Position numbers and translations under genes: made by a program. From Priestia koreensis (lineage in GTDB: Bacteria > Bacillota > Bacilli > Bacillales > Bacillaceae_H): a stretch of 64,000 nt of DNA. Shown piece by piece: positions 7,313 to 16,016 of this stretch. The stretch lies in the NCBI RefSeq assembly GCF_001274935.1, contig NZ_LILC01000002.1, positions 205,924 to 269,923 on the forward strand, read 5' to 3'. Positions within the stretch are counted from its first letter, which is position 1. The number at the start of each line of letters is the position of its first letter. The notes beneath the pieces are model-generated. The model did no database searches. It saw only the letters and a list, made by a program, of their open reading frames with translations, and was not told the DNA's origin.

Positions 7313-10300
7313 ATGAAGATGAGTTTTTCAAAATGGATTGCCGTTTTACTTTTATTTTTCGTTCTGTTGCCATTTGTATGGTGGCAGCTACAGGCAAAAA
7401 AACCATTAAACGTGATGCTAATTGACAAAACGGTGCCGACGACATCGTATCGTGAACATAAAGGATTAACGTGGTTATTTAACTACGAAAAATATGTGAA
7501 AGATAATGGTCAATTTTATAACCCTAAAAAAGACTACGAGGGAATTAAGCCGACGGGTTCGAATTTTCAGGAGGATGATCTTGTCAGTGGGCTGAAAAAG
7601 AAGCGTGATTTAATCTACCTTGCCGATACGTACGGTGTGTATCAAGCTGATTTGCCTCATACCAAGCACGATGGACGTAAATCAGAGCAGCTTTATGGTG
7701 GCTTAACGGCAGAGGAGGCAGAGGCTATCTCCCGCCATTTGTTTGAAAAAGGTGGAACGTTTATTTCGGAGTTTAACTCCTTTGCAAGTCCAACGAGACC
7801 GGACGTTCGTGAGCAAATGTATGATTTGCTTAACTTAAAATGGTCTGGCTGGACCGGACGTTATTTCAAAGATTTAAGCAATGATGAAGTACCTGTTTGG
7901 ATGAGAGAAAACTACGAAAAGCAAACAAATAAGAAATGGGCGTTTACAGGTGTAGGTATTGTTCTTGTAAATGCTGAAGAGCGTCTAGTTGTCATTCCAG
8001 AGCGCCACTTGAAAGGTGATTTGCTTTTTTCATTCACAAAGGAAGGCGACAAACAACTGGGGCTATCTTCCACGTCTAAATATCGCTATTGGTTTGATAT
8101 TGTTATTCCACTCGACAAAAAGGAAGTTCTAGCAAACTACCATCTTCAAGTAGACGATGAAACCAAACGTCTATTAAAAAATGAAGGTGTTCCGCTCACA
8201 TTTCCAGCGGTTGTCCATCATCAAACAAAGCGATTCCAAACGTATTATTTTGCTGGTGATTACGCGGATAACGAAGAAATTCCTAGTTTTTATCAAGCAA
8301 AAGGTATCCCTCTGCTAGAAAAGGTCCTTTCCTACGTTCGCAAAAAAGATAGCAACTTTTATTGGCAGACGTATATTCCTATGACACAGCGTATTCTGAA
8401 GGATCTTCCGTATAAAACGGAGAAATCTAGCGTACAAACGACTAAAGTAAAAGATGTTACGATGAACGGTCGTGTGGGAAAAAGCTATTTGCAAATATAT
8501 AAGGATGGAAAATGGCAGGATCTCTTAATCAAAGGAATTAATTTAGGTCTTGGAAAGCCCGGTTATTACCCAGGAGAAGTAGCGGTTACGAAGGCGGAAT
8601 ACATGCGCTGGTTTAAACAAATGGGCGCCATGAATGCAAATACGCTACGAATCTATACGCTCCATCCTCCGAGTTTTTATCAAGCGCTTGCCGAGTATAA
8701 TGCGACGGCTAAAAAGCCTCTTTATCTGTTTCAAGGTGTTTGGGTAGACGAAGAACCGTTTGTAAAGTCTCAAAATGCTTTTAAACCCGAAGTATCAGAT
8801 GTGTTTGAAAAAGAGATTAAACGAATGGTTGACGTAGTGCATGGCAATGCGACCGTAACACCTGTAAAGGGGCATGCAAGCGGAACGTACCAAGCCGACG
8901 TCTCAAAATATTTGCTTGGTTGGATCATTGGAATTGAATGGGACCCTTATGTGGTAGAAAATACTGACAAGGCAAACAAGGGACTAAGTGATTTTGAAGG
9001 GAAATATGTCTATACAAGACAAGCGAGTCCATTTGAGCATTGGGTTGCAAGTCATTTAAATACGCTAGCAGTCTATGAAGATACGAAATACAAATGGCAG
9101 AGACCGATCAGCTTTGTTGATTGGCCAACCACAGACTTATTAAAGCACCCGTTTGAGCCATCAAACAAAGAAGACAGGGTGTCAGTGGATCCTAACCATA
9201 TTTATACGAATAAAAGTTTTTACCCTGGAATGTTTGCTTCCTATCACTTTTACCCGTATTATCCAGACTTTATGAACTACGAACCAAAGTACGTAAACTA
9301 CAAAGATCATGAAGGAAATAAAAACAACTATGCGGGCTATTTAAACGACATGAAGGCAGCTCATCGTATGCCGATTGTTGTAGCTGAATTCGGTGTTCCG
9401 GGTTCGCGTGGAATGACGCATCGAAACGTAAATGGGATGGATCAGGGCATGCATTCTGAGCAAGAGCAGGGAACCATTAACACAAAGCTGTTTAAGGACA
9501 TTGTAAATGAGAAGATGGCTGGCGGCATGGTATTTACATGGCAGGACGAATGGTTCAAGCGCACATGGAATACAATGGATGTTGATGATCCAGATCGACG
9601 CCCGTTCTGGTCAAACGTGCAAACAAACGAACAGCACTTTGGTTTAATGAGCTTTGATCCTGGGTTAGAATCGCAGGCCATTTATGTAGACGGAGATTCG
9701 TCTGACTGGGAAAAGAGAAAGGATAAAACCGTTTATAACATTCAGCAGCCAGAAAGCCCGCTGAAGGATGTAGCAGTTGCCAGTGACGAGTCGTACTTGT
9801 ATTTAAAAATGGATTATAAAAAATCTGTTAATAAAAAGCAGCTAAATACGTACGTTGCTTTTGACACGCTAGGTAATCAAGGACAGTCAACTTTACCAAA
9901 GGTTCCGTCCTTTAAAACAACAGGAAGTATCGACTTTTTAATGGATTTAAAAGACAGTTCTACTTCACGTATGCTTGTGGATAGTTATTACGATACGTTC
10001 TATTTTCAATATGCTCATCAGTTGCATATGATTAAAGAAGTTCCCTATGCTTCCAAAAAGAATAATGGAACGTACCACCCAATTCGTCTTGTTCTAAACC
10101 GAAAATTCAACATTAAAGGTCGACAAAAAGTACCGTTTGAGGAGTACGAAACAGGAATCTTGAAGATGGGTAATGGTCATCCAGATGCTAAAAATTACAA
10201 CTCGTTAACGGACTTTGCGGTGAAAGGAACGGTGGTAGAGGCGCGCATTCCTTGGCAGCTATTAAACGTTAAAGATCCAAGCACACATGAAATTATGGGG

Positions 10301-10546
10301 GATATGTGGAAAGCAGAGAATGTTTATCTTGGGTTAGAGGAAAAAGCGACGACCAAATCGATTCGCTTTGGGATTGTAAACTACGACCAAAAGGGAAACA
10401 TGACCTCGACTACGATCGATAAACAAGGGGAAATGTGGAAATATGATTGGAAGCAGTGGGAAGAGCCTTTTTATCACGAACGATTGAAAAAATCGTATGA
10501 TATTATGAAAAAAGCCTACAACGATATTGGTTTTCCAACAAAATAA
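7313..10546 (+). CDS. membrane-anchored glycoside-hydrolase-like protein
   Basis: A large protein of 1,077 residues from the ATG at 7313 (GGGAGG 9 bases upstream); a GTG at 7289 lacks an SD. It has one N-terminal membrane helix (about residues 6-26), then an extracytoplasmic region. Residues about 30-370 look like a Rossmann/glutamine-amidotransferase-type fold. About 390-800 look like a TIM-barrel glycosidase (GH2/GH5 style): GINLGLGKPGYYPGE, MNANTLRIYTLHPP, FQGVWVDEEP, GIEWDPYVVENT, and VVAEFGVPGSRG with a candidate catalytic glutamate. The C-terminal part from IYVDGDSSDWEKRKD resembles a DOMON/CBM9-like carbohydrate-binding fold. The assignment rests on motif impression. The LacI gene behind it may control it. 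Confidence 0.6.
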   Translation: MKMSFSKWIAVLLLFFVLLPFVWWQLQAKKPLNVMLIDKTVPTTSYREHKGLTWLFNYEKYVKDNGQFYNPKKDYEGIKPTGSNFQEDDLVSGLKKKRDLIYLADTYGVYQADLPHTKHDGRKSEQLYGGLTAEEAEAISRHLFEKGGTFISEFNSFASPTRPDVREQMYDLLNLKWSGWTGRYFKDLSNDEVPVWMRENYEKQTNKKWAFTGVGIVLVNAEERLVVIPERHLKGDLLFSFTKEGDKQLGLSSTSKYRYWFDIVIPLDKKEVLANYHLQVDDETKRLLKNEGVPLTFPAVVHHQTKRFQTYYFAGDYADNEEIPSFYQAKGIPLLEKVLSYVRKKDSNFYWQTYIPMTQRILKDLPYKTEKSSVQTTKVKDVTMNGRVGKSYLQIYKDGKWQDLLIKGINLGLGKPGYYPGEVAVTKAEYMRWFKQMGAMNANTLRIYTLHPPSFYQALAEYNATAKKPLYLFQGVWVDEEPFVKSQNAFKPEVSDVFEKEIKRMVDVVHGNATVTPVKGHASGTYQADVSKYLLGWIIGIEWDPYVVENTDKANKGLSDFEGKYVYTRQASPFEHWVASHLNTLAVYEDTKYKWQRPISFVDWPTTDLLKHPFEPSNKEDRVSVDPNHIYTNKSFYPGMFASYHFYPYYPDFMNYEPKYVNYKDHEGNKNNYAGYLNDMKAAHRMPIVVAEFGVPGSRGMTHRNVNGMDQGMHSEQEQGTINTKLFKDIVNEKMAGGMVFTWQDEWFKRTWNTMDVDDPDRRPFWSNVQTNEQHFGLMSFDPGLESQAIYVDGDSSDWEKRKDKTVYNIQQPESPLKDVAVASDESYLYLKMDYKKSVNKKQLNTYVAFDTLGNQGQSTLPKVPSFKTTGSIDFLMDLKDSSTSRMLVDSYYDTFYFQYAHQLHMIKEVPYASKKNNGTYHPIRLVLNRKFNIKGRQKVPFEEYETGILKMGNGHPDAKNYNSLTDFAVKGTVVEARIPWQLLNVKDPSTHEIMGDMWKAENVYLGLEEKATTKSIRFGIVNYDQKGNMTSTTIDKQGEMWKYDWKQWEEPFYHERLKKSYDIMKKAYNDIGFPTK

Positions 10547-10553
10547 AGCAAGG

Positions 10554-10606
10554 AAAGGCTTCTACGGTAACGCCGCTTTATGCGTCACGCCCATAGAGGT
10601 CTTTTT
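10554..10606 (+). terminator. terminator after the 1,077-residue protein gene
   Basis: A long hairpin with an outer 11-bp stem, AAAGGCTTCTA (10554-10564) with TAGAGGTCTTT including G-T pairs, and an inner GC-rich arm, followed by Ts. Confidence 0.65.
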
Positions 10607-10789
10607 CGCTTGATTTCACTCTAACGTATGAAAAGCATTTCAGTGCAAGGAATTTTCGAAAAAATAATGGAATTTAAGCTGTTTTTCCTATTTTTTTAAT
10701 GAGGATAAAGGATTTGTAAGAAAAGTCCAAACGGTAGGCGTATAATAAAAGGGACAATTATAGACTGTATAAAAGCTAAGGTGAGATCA

Positions 10790-11788
10790 ATGAGTAATAT
10801 TCGAACAATTGCAGAGAGGGCCGGCGTATCTGTCACGACGGTTTCTCGTGTATTAAACGATCATCCATATGTAAGCGAAGAAAAGCGACTGGCTGTAAAG
10901 CGCGTGATCGACGAGCTTCAATATACAAAAAATATTAACGCGGTTCATTTGGTCAAAGGGCAAACATACATGATTGGCGTGATTCTTCCTTATGTCAATC
11001 ATCCGTATTACAATCAAATTATCGAGGGGATTGCGAAAGAAGCACTTCTACATGGCTATAAGCTCGTGATTTGCCAAACCAATTATCAAGTCGATAAGGA
11101 AAAAGAAGCGCTTGAGATGCTGAAGGTCAAGCAAGTCGATGGTCTCGTTATTTGTTCACGTGAGAGCGACTGGGCAATCATTGAGTCCTACGAGCGATTT
11201 GGTCCCATTGTGATGTGTGAAGAAGCAAAAGACCGTCTCGTATCCTCTGTATACATTAACCATTACGACGGATTTAAGCTAGGAATGGAGTATTTTATTT
11301 CGAAAGGTCATACCTCGATCGGGTGCTGCCTAGCGCGTCCAAACAGCGAAAATAGCAAGAAAAGAAGAAACGCCTACCAAGACGTTCTTCAACAGGTTGA
11401 CATAAAGGATCGTGAAGACTGGGTCTTTTACGGGTGTTTGACGATTGAGGACGGAGAAGGAGTAGCGGAAAAGCTGTTTCAAATGGGTGATCGTCCTGAA
11501 GCACTACTTGTATCAAGTGATCAAGTTGCGGCAGGAATCATAACGAAAAGCCAACAGCTAGGCATGAATGTTCCGGAGGATTTATCTGTTATTGGTTTTG
11601 ATAATCATCCGATTTCAAGGGCACTGGGCATTACGACGATTGAGCATCCCGGACTTGAAATGGGGCAAAAAGCATTCACGCAGATTTATAAGCAAATCGT
11701 GCAAAAAGAAAGTTCGTCTGACCATGAGCTTTCTTTCCAACTGATCGAGCGTCATAGCGTATGTAACAAAGCCGAGAGAAGCGAATAG
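10790..11788 (+). CDS. LacI family transcriptional regulator (CcpB-like)
   Basis: A 332-residue regulator. Residues 1-25 form the LacI helix-turn-helix (IRTIAERAGVSVTTVSRVLN), followed by the hinge HPYVSEEKRLAVKRVIDELQY. The rest is a periplasmic-binding-like effector domain, with IGVILPYVNHPYYNQII, VDGLVICSR, RPEALLVSSDQVAAG and VIGFDNHPIS. The unusual sequence NINAVHLVKGQ after the hinge recalls B. subtilis CcpB, though I cannot align them fully. The ATG at 10790 follows AAGGTGAG by 4 bases; a GTG nine bases earlier is less likely. A TATAAT box is at 10741-10746. Possible targets are the flanking carbohydrate-related genes. Confidence 0.85.
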   Translation: MSNIRTIAERAGVSVTTVSRVLNDHPYVSEEKRLAVKRVIDELQYTKNINAVHLVKGQTYMIGVILPYVNHPYYNQIIEGIAKEALLHGYKLVICQTNYQVDKEKEALEMLKVKQVDGLVICSRESDWAIIESYERFGPIVMCEEAKDRLVSSVYINHYDGFKLGMEYFISKGHTSIGCCLARPNSENSKKRRNAYQDVLQQVDIKDREDWVFYGCLTIEDGEGVAEKLFQMGDRPEALLVSSDQVAAGIITKSQQLGMNVPEDLSVIGFDNHPISRALGITTIEHPGLEMGQKAFTQIYKQIVQKESSSDHELSFQLIERHSVCNKAERSE

Positions 11789-11804
11789 CTTTCCTCGGCT
11801 TTGT
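11766..11804. terminator. bidirectional terminator after lacI-type gene
   Basis: ACAAAGCCGAG (11766-11776) pairs with CTCGGCTTTGT (11794-11804). The stem overlaps the regulator's last codons and separates it from a convergent gene. Confidence 0.72.
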
Positions 11805-11811
11805 CTAAACG

Positions 11812-12681
11812 CTATTTTTCCACAAGCTGCTTCCACGTGTTGTAGTAATGAATCCCCATGTTTGAAAATCCAGCGCTGCTTTTAAAACGATTCATGACTT
11901 GTTTTGTTTCCGTTTCCATTGTGGAGAGCGGATAGCTTCCGAACGAGAGGCTAGCTTCAATAGCGGGGTTCGTTTCCACTGCAATTTCCACTTTTTTCTT
12001 CAGGTGCTCTGCCCATGCAACTTCGGTTTTGGTGATTTGAATAATGCCATCAGGCCCTTCTGCTTTTGAGCGGTAGGCCATAATGGTTGTCCCATCCGTG
12101 TATTTTATTACCCATCTAGCAAGAAAATCATTGCCAAACTGATTTTTAAACGGTACCCGATCATACCAAGAGGGAATATCAACGGTAAACGGTACGTTCA
12201 TGCTTTTTGATAAAAAGGCAATGTATTGAATCGCCGTTTGGTAATCGGCGACGCTTTTGGCCACATCGTTTTCCCATTCAGGAAGCGTGTATGGTTCGAT
12301 ATCTAAGTGAACACCTTTAAAACGTTCGGTCAAACCGGCACTTTGCTGATAGTCTTGGAGCCAAATAAAGAAAGAGTCAATTCTGTCCCGGTCATGAGCC
12401 CATTGAGGAGCGCCGTCTAAGGCATATACCTGAATTCCTGTTTTCGCAGCTTTGCTTAAAAATGACATATAAATTGAATAAGGAACGTCTTGGTCAATTT
12501 GTAAGTACAAGCGTGTTACGCGTTGTTTAACGAGGAAGTTCATTACGGTGTCAGGATTTTTCACAATCTCTTGTGTATCCCATAGCCACGTCGAACGCTC
12601 ATTTGGTGATCCGACAGCCTCTGAATGAATGCTACCGATTAGCATAAATATAAGAATCAGACACCCGATGATGCGCTTCAT
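11812..12681 (-). CDS. secreted TIM-barrel protein of unknown activity
   Basis: A 289-residue exported protein from the ATG at 12681, with a signal peptide (MKRIIGCLILIFMLIGSIHS). An in-frame ATG at 12696 directly abuts the SD and is less likely. The mature part has a barrel-like order: STWLWDTQEI, VTRLYLQIDQDV, IQVYALDGAPQW, FKGVHLDIEPYTLPEW, VPFTVDIPSWYD, GTTIMAYRSKAEG, EIAVETN, GIHYYNTW. The HLDIEPY and IMAYRS stretches resemble glycoside hydrolase strands (GH18-like logic), but no family can be named. It faces the lacI-type gene and may belong with the anchored hydrolase upstream in carbohydrate processing. Confidence 0.6.
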   Translation of the reverse strand: MKRIIGCLILIFMLIGSIHSEAVGSPNERSTWLWDTQEIVKNPDTVMNFLVKQRVTRLYLQIDQDVPYSIYMSFLSKAAKTGIQVYALDGAPQWAHDRDRIDSFFIWLQDYQQSAGLTERFKGVHLDIEPYTLPEWENDVAKSVADYQTAIQYIAFLSKSMNVPFTVDIPSWYDRVPFKNQFGNDFLARWVIKYTDGTTIMAYRSKAEGPDGIIQITKTEVAWAEHLKKKVEIAVETNPAIEASLSFGSYPLSTMETETKQVMNRFKSSAGFSNMGIHYYNTWKQLVEK

Positions 12682-12955
12682 GATTGCTTGTCCCATCCTC
12701 TCAAGTGAAAATTTGTAGAATGTTACACCACTCTACATCATTAGTATACAAAGAAGAAAAGCAAATGGTTCAGGGGTAAATGAACTGCTTTTTAAAAAAA
12801 GATCACTTATCTTTGTTATCAGCAGGACAGCATTCAATGTTCAATAAACCGGATTTTTTAAAAGGTAAAAAAACAATGTGAGGTTTTCTAACAAAAAAGT
12901 AGCACGGATGTCAGAACAACTGTATGATGAACTCAAGATCACATTATTCTCCTGC

Positions 12956-13034
12956 GATTTCGTATAACCTCAATAATATGGTCGCACGGATCTGAGAAGA
13001 TCCAACTCTTTGCCTAGCATCGTTTTGCTAGGTC
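12956..13034 (+). ncRNA. partial purine-riboswitch-like leader with terminator
   Basis: The segment CGTATAACCTCAATAATATGG (12961-12981) matches, as I remember them, the 5' half of Bacillus purine riboswitches (J1/2, 5' strand of P2 and loop L2). The matching 3' strand of P2, the P3 arm with its kissing loop, and the closing P1 strand are absent. A GGATCT-GAGA-AGATCC hairpin follows, then a strong terminator CCTAGCA/TGCTAGG with TCTTTTTTT (13013-13034). No plus-strand gene follows before 14442. The rest of the 12682-13076 gap shows nothing else recognisable. It could be a decayed riboswitch or an unrelated small RNA. Confidence 0.35.
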
Positions 13035-13048
13035 TTTTTTTATGAAAA

Positions 13049-13079
13049 AAAAACGATATGTCTCATGGACACATCGTTA
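13049..13079 (-). terminator. terminator of AbrB-type gene
   Basis: On the minus strand, AACGAT..GTGTC/GACAT..ATCGTT is followed by eight Ts. The stem overlaps the stop codon. Confidence 0.85.
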
Positions 13080-14150
13080 ACGATCGCGAAAATAAGGGCG
13101 TTTGAACAACCACTTCAGAGTGGGGGGGACGATTAACAAAATAAATAAAATGCGAAAGAGCTGATACCCTGTTAGCACGGAAAGAGAAGCGCCAACGTCC
13201 CGACCGACTACAGCCATTTCCGCCATCCCACCAGGTGAGGTGCTCAAAAACGCTGTTACGAATGAAACGTGATGGAAGTGCACAAGCGCAAAGCCGAACC
13301 CTACTGAACATGCGATCAGAATAAGCGTTGTCATAATCGTAGAGGTCGTAAGCGTAAGCTTTTTATCCAATTGCTCTGGTTTAAGCATCAATCCTAAATA
13401 TGCCCCCATAAAAATCTGAGCAATCTCGATGAGTCCGTTCGGTGGAGGCGGAGCATGAACACCTGTTAGCATAATAATTGCTGTTAGGATAATGGGAACA
13501 AGCAGGTAAGGCGTTGGAAATTTTAATTTCTTTCCGATTATGCTAGCACCGTAGGCGACTAAGAGAAGGAGTACGAGCAGCCAGCTAGAAGACCACGTAA
13601 AAGATTCAACGTTTGCAGCGGTATGCTCCACGGGCCCCTTTGTTTCAAATAATGAGCTTGAGGCGAGAAACGGAACGACAAAAACAACACCCATCAACCG
13701 AAAGACTTGAATAAAGGTGACCACGGTAAGGTCAACGCCTTTCATTTCTTCGCCTAACGTAACCATCTGCGATAAGCCACCAGGAACGCTTCCTGTGATC
13801 GTCGTTTTCAGATTAATCCCTGTAATTTTGGAAATGATAACAGCAAGCATGCAACTAGCTAAAATAATGGAGACGGTCATGACCAGCATAGAAGGAAGCT
13901 GTGTAAGCATTTCAGTTAGCGTATCCTTTGTGAACGAACGCCCGATCATGTAGCCAATGACGACTAATCCGATATTTCGTAACAGGCTCGGCCAGTAAAA
14001 AGATAGCGGTGTGAGCTTTGAGACAATGAGGACAGCAAGCATCGAACCGAGTAACCAAGGAAGCGGGGAGTGAATGAGATTAAAAACAATTCCTCCCAAT
14101 AAGGCCGTCATAAAAGTTATAAGCATGCTAGTAAAACGATTTTTATACAT
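13077..14150 (-). CDS. AbrB family (ammonia-monooxygenase-like) membrane protein
   Basis: A membrane protein of 357 residues with about ten helices arranged as two similar halves. Each half has a glycine-rich turn: ALLGGIVFNLIHSPLPWLLGSML near the start, GSVPGGLSQMVTLGEEM in the middle and LSTSPGGMAEMAVVGRDVG near the end. The paired PGG-x-x-(E/Q)M motifs are typical of the AbrB/YdbB-type family (Pfam AbrB, unrelated to the DNA-binding AbrB), a putative transporter whose substrate is unknown. The ATG at 14150 has GAAGGGA upstream. The longer upstream open frame is rich in unlikely residues and lacks an SD. It is divergent from the purine permease gene. Confidence 0.75.
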   Translation of the reverse strand: MYKNRFTSMLITFMTALLGGIVFNLIHSPLPWLLGSMLAVLIVSKLTPLSFYWPSLLRNIGLVVIGYMIGRSFTKDTLTEMLTQLPSMLVMTVSIILASCMLAVIISKITGINLKTTITGSVPGGLSQMVTLGEEMKGVDLTVVTFIQVFRLMGVVFVVPFLASSSLFETKGPVEHTAANVESFTWSSSWLLVLLLLVAYGASIIGKKLKFPTPYLLVPIILTAIIMLTGVHAPPPPNGLIEIAQIFMGAYLGLMLKPEQLDKKLTLTTSTIMTTLILIACSVGFGFALVHFHHVSFVTAFLSTSPGGMAEMAVVGRDVGASLSVLTGYQLFRILFILLIVPPTLKWLFKRPYFRDR

Positions 14151-14260
14151 AAAATCCCTTCTAACGTTTGAGAATTGTAAACAATATTTGCAATAAAAAA
14201 ACATTTTAAATGTAAGCCTTTTCGCTGTGAAATCTCTTTGCGCATTCGAACTTTTATTAC

Positions 14261-14340
14261 TATAATAATACAAAATGATTATACACTTATTTGTCAAGGA
14301 AAACAGATTACGGTACGTCCAAGAGAGGGCGTTTTTTCGT
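14261..14340 (+). promoter_or_regulatory. leader of the NCS2 permease with internal terminator
   Basis: A TATAAT (14261-14266) is followed about 50 bases later by the hairpin ACGTCC/GGGCGT (14315-14332) with TTTTTTCGTTTT. This lies some 100 bases before the permease start. It could be an attenuator or simply a terminator. I do not see a complete aptamer, although GATTACG before the hairpin recalls the end of a purine riboswitch. 14341-14427 holds nothing clear. Confidence 0.4.
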
Positions 14341-14441
14341 TTTAGCATGTTCATTCTAGCTACAAATATGTGGTCCGTTAGGCTCGGTTTCGGGCATTTC
14401 TATATGAGTCGTTACTACTTTATTAAAGGGAGGACAATGTT

Positions 14442-15776
14442 TTGAGCGGTGGAACATCTCAAGGAAAACTAGATCGTTTTTTTAAGCTTTCAGAGCGAAA
14501 AACGAACACGAAAACAGAAATCTTAGCAGGCATTACAACGTTCATGACAATCAGCTATGTCATTATCGTAAACCCCTTGATTTTATCTGATGCGGGTATA
14601 CCAAAAGAAGCAGCGCTTGCAGCAACGATTTATGCGATTTTGTTCAGTACGTTAATTATGGCACTTTGGGCAAACTTCCCCATTGTAACCGGTCCTGGTA
14701 TGGGACTTAATGCGTTTTTTACGTATTCCGTCGTTTTAGGACAAGGCCTTTCATGGCAAACAGCACTTGGAGCTGTGTTTATATCAGGAATTGTGTTTTT
14801 CCTGCTAACCGTTACAGGAATTCGAAGTAAGATTATTGACGCCATTCCAAACGTGTTAAAATCATCGATTGCGGTGGGAATTGGCTTTTTCGTTGCGTTT
14901 ATTGGCTTAAAAAATGCGGAAATCATTATTCCGAATGAATCTTCATTTGTCGGGATCGGAAACCTTGCACATAAAGGACCTCTTTTAGCACTGTTTGGGT
15001 TAATTCTTGGAGCCGTGTTAATGGCGCGACGTGTAAAAGGTGCGCTCATTATTAGCATTATCGCTACGACAGTTTTAGCGATGATTATAGGCTTTCAACA
15101 TGTCCCGAAGCAGACGAGTGATGTATTCTCACTTCATCTTCCAAGCATGTCTGCAACGTTCATGCAAATGGACTTAAAAGGCGCGTTCGCATACGGGATC
15201 TTTTCGGTTGTGTTCTCATTTACGATTGTCGAACTGTTTGATACGTTAGCAACGCTGATTGGATTATCGAAAAAAGCCAATCTAGTGGATCGAAATGGAA
15301 AGATTCCTAATTTAAATCGTGCACTTGCAGCAGATTCAATTGGGACAATGGCAAGTGCTATCTTTGGAAGCACAGCGCTGAATACGTATATTGAAAATGC
15401 AACAGGCATTGCAGAAGGAGGGCGCACAGGTCTTAAAGGACTGACGGTTGCGATTCTTTTCTTCTTTACCCTTTTCTTTGCGCCACTTATTCAATTTATT
15501 CCGGATGTCGCAACAGCACCGGCACTCATTATTATTGGATCTCTAATGCTTAGTGATATTCGAAACATTAACTTCGATGACTTTACAGAGTTTGTTCCGG
15601 CATTTTTAACGGTACTGCTAATGCCACTAACGTTCAGCATTGCGGAAGGACTGGCTTTTGGATTTATCTCTTATACTCTTCTAAAAGTGTTAACAGGTCG
15701 CTATCGTGAAGTACACTGGATGATGTATATCATCAGCGTTGCGTTTATCATTAATTTTTATATGATGAGTCATTAA
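14442..15776 (+). CDS. NCS2 family (AzgA-like) purine permease
   Basis: A 444-residue protein with about 12-14 membrane helices, from the AzgA-like branch of nucleobase:cation symporters. Diagnostic stretches are AGITTFMTISYVIIVNP in helix 1, GPGMGLNAFFTY, FFVAFIGLKNA, VELFDTLATLIGLS and STALNTYIENATGIAEGGRTG. B. subtilis PbuG (hypoxanthine/guanine) and PbuO are members, so the likely substrates are hypoxanthine, guanine or adenine. The start is TTG at 14442 with GGGAGG 8 bases upstream; the nearby ATG is out of frame. A long perfect terminator follows. See the leader entry for possible regulation. Confidence 0.88.
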   Translation: MSGGTSQGKLDRFFKLSERKTNTKTEILAGITTFMTISYVIIVNPLILSDAGIPKEAALAATIYAILFSTLIMALWANFPIVTGPGMGLNAFFTYSVVLGQGLSWQTALGAVFISGIVFFLLTVTGIRSKIIDAIPNVLKSSIAVGIGFFVAFIGLKNAEIIIPNESSFVGIGNLAHKGPLLALFGLILGAVLMARRVKGALIISIIATTVLAMIIGFQHVPKQTSDVFSLHLPSMSATFMQMDLKGAFAYGIFSVVFSFTIVELFDTLATLIGLSKKANLVDRNGKIPNLNRALAADSIGTMASAIFGSTALNTYIENATGIAEGGRTGLKGLTVAILFFFTLFFAPLIQFIPDVATAPALIIIGSLMLSDIRNINFDDFTEFVPAFLTVLLMPLTFSIAEGLAFGFISYTLLKVLTGRYREVHWMMYIISVAFIINFYMMSH

Positions 15777-15788
15777 ATCTTTTTCATA

Positions 15789-15832
15789 AAAAGAAACCCG
15801 CTATTTTTACGAGAAATAGCGGGTTTCTTTTA
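15789..15832 (+). terminator. purine permease terminator
   Basis: AAAGAAACCCGCTATTT (15789-15805) pairs with AAATAGCGGGTTTCTTT (15814-15830). Confidence 0.9.
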
Positions 15833-16016
15833 TGTTTGGAAACACTAATGTGGAAGAGGTCTTCTGAGCGAAAAGAAAGAAAAAAAGGTAAATGGGAAAA
15901 ATAGACTGGGTCAATTTGTTTTCAGTATGTTAAGATAGTTTACATGTTAGGTTTTGTAACATGAAAAAGAGGTATCTTTTCATCAGTACAGTCAGCCACG
16001 AAAGGAAGGTAGAAGG

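Noticed and set aside
7313..12681. Possible cellulose/Pel-type polysaccharide synthesis cluster
   Set aside because: No synthase glycosyltransferase, c-di-GMP receptor or export protein is present, so only hydrolase-like and regulatory genes can be claimed.
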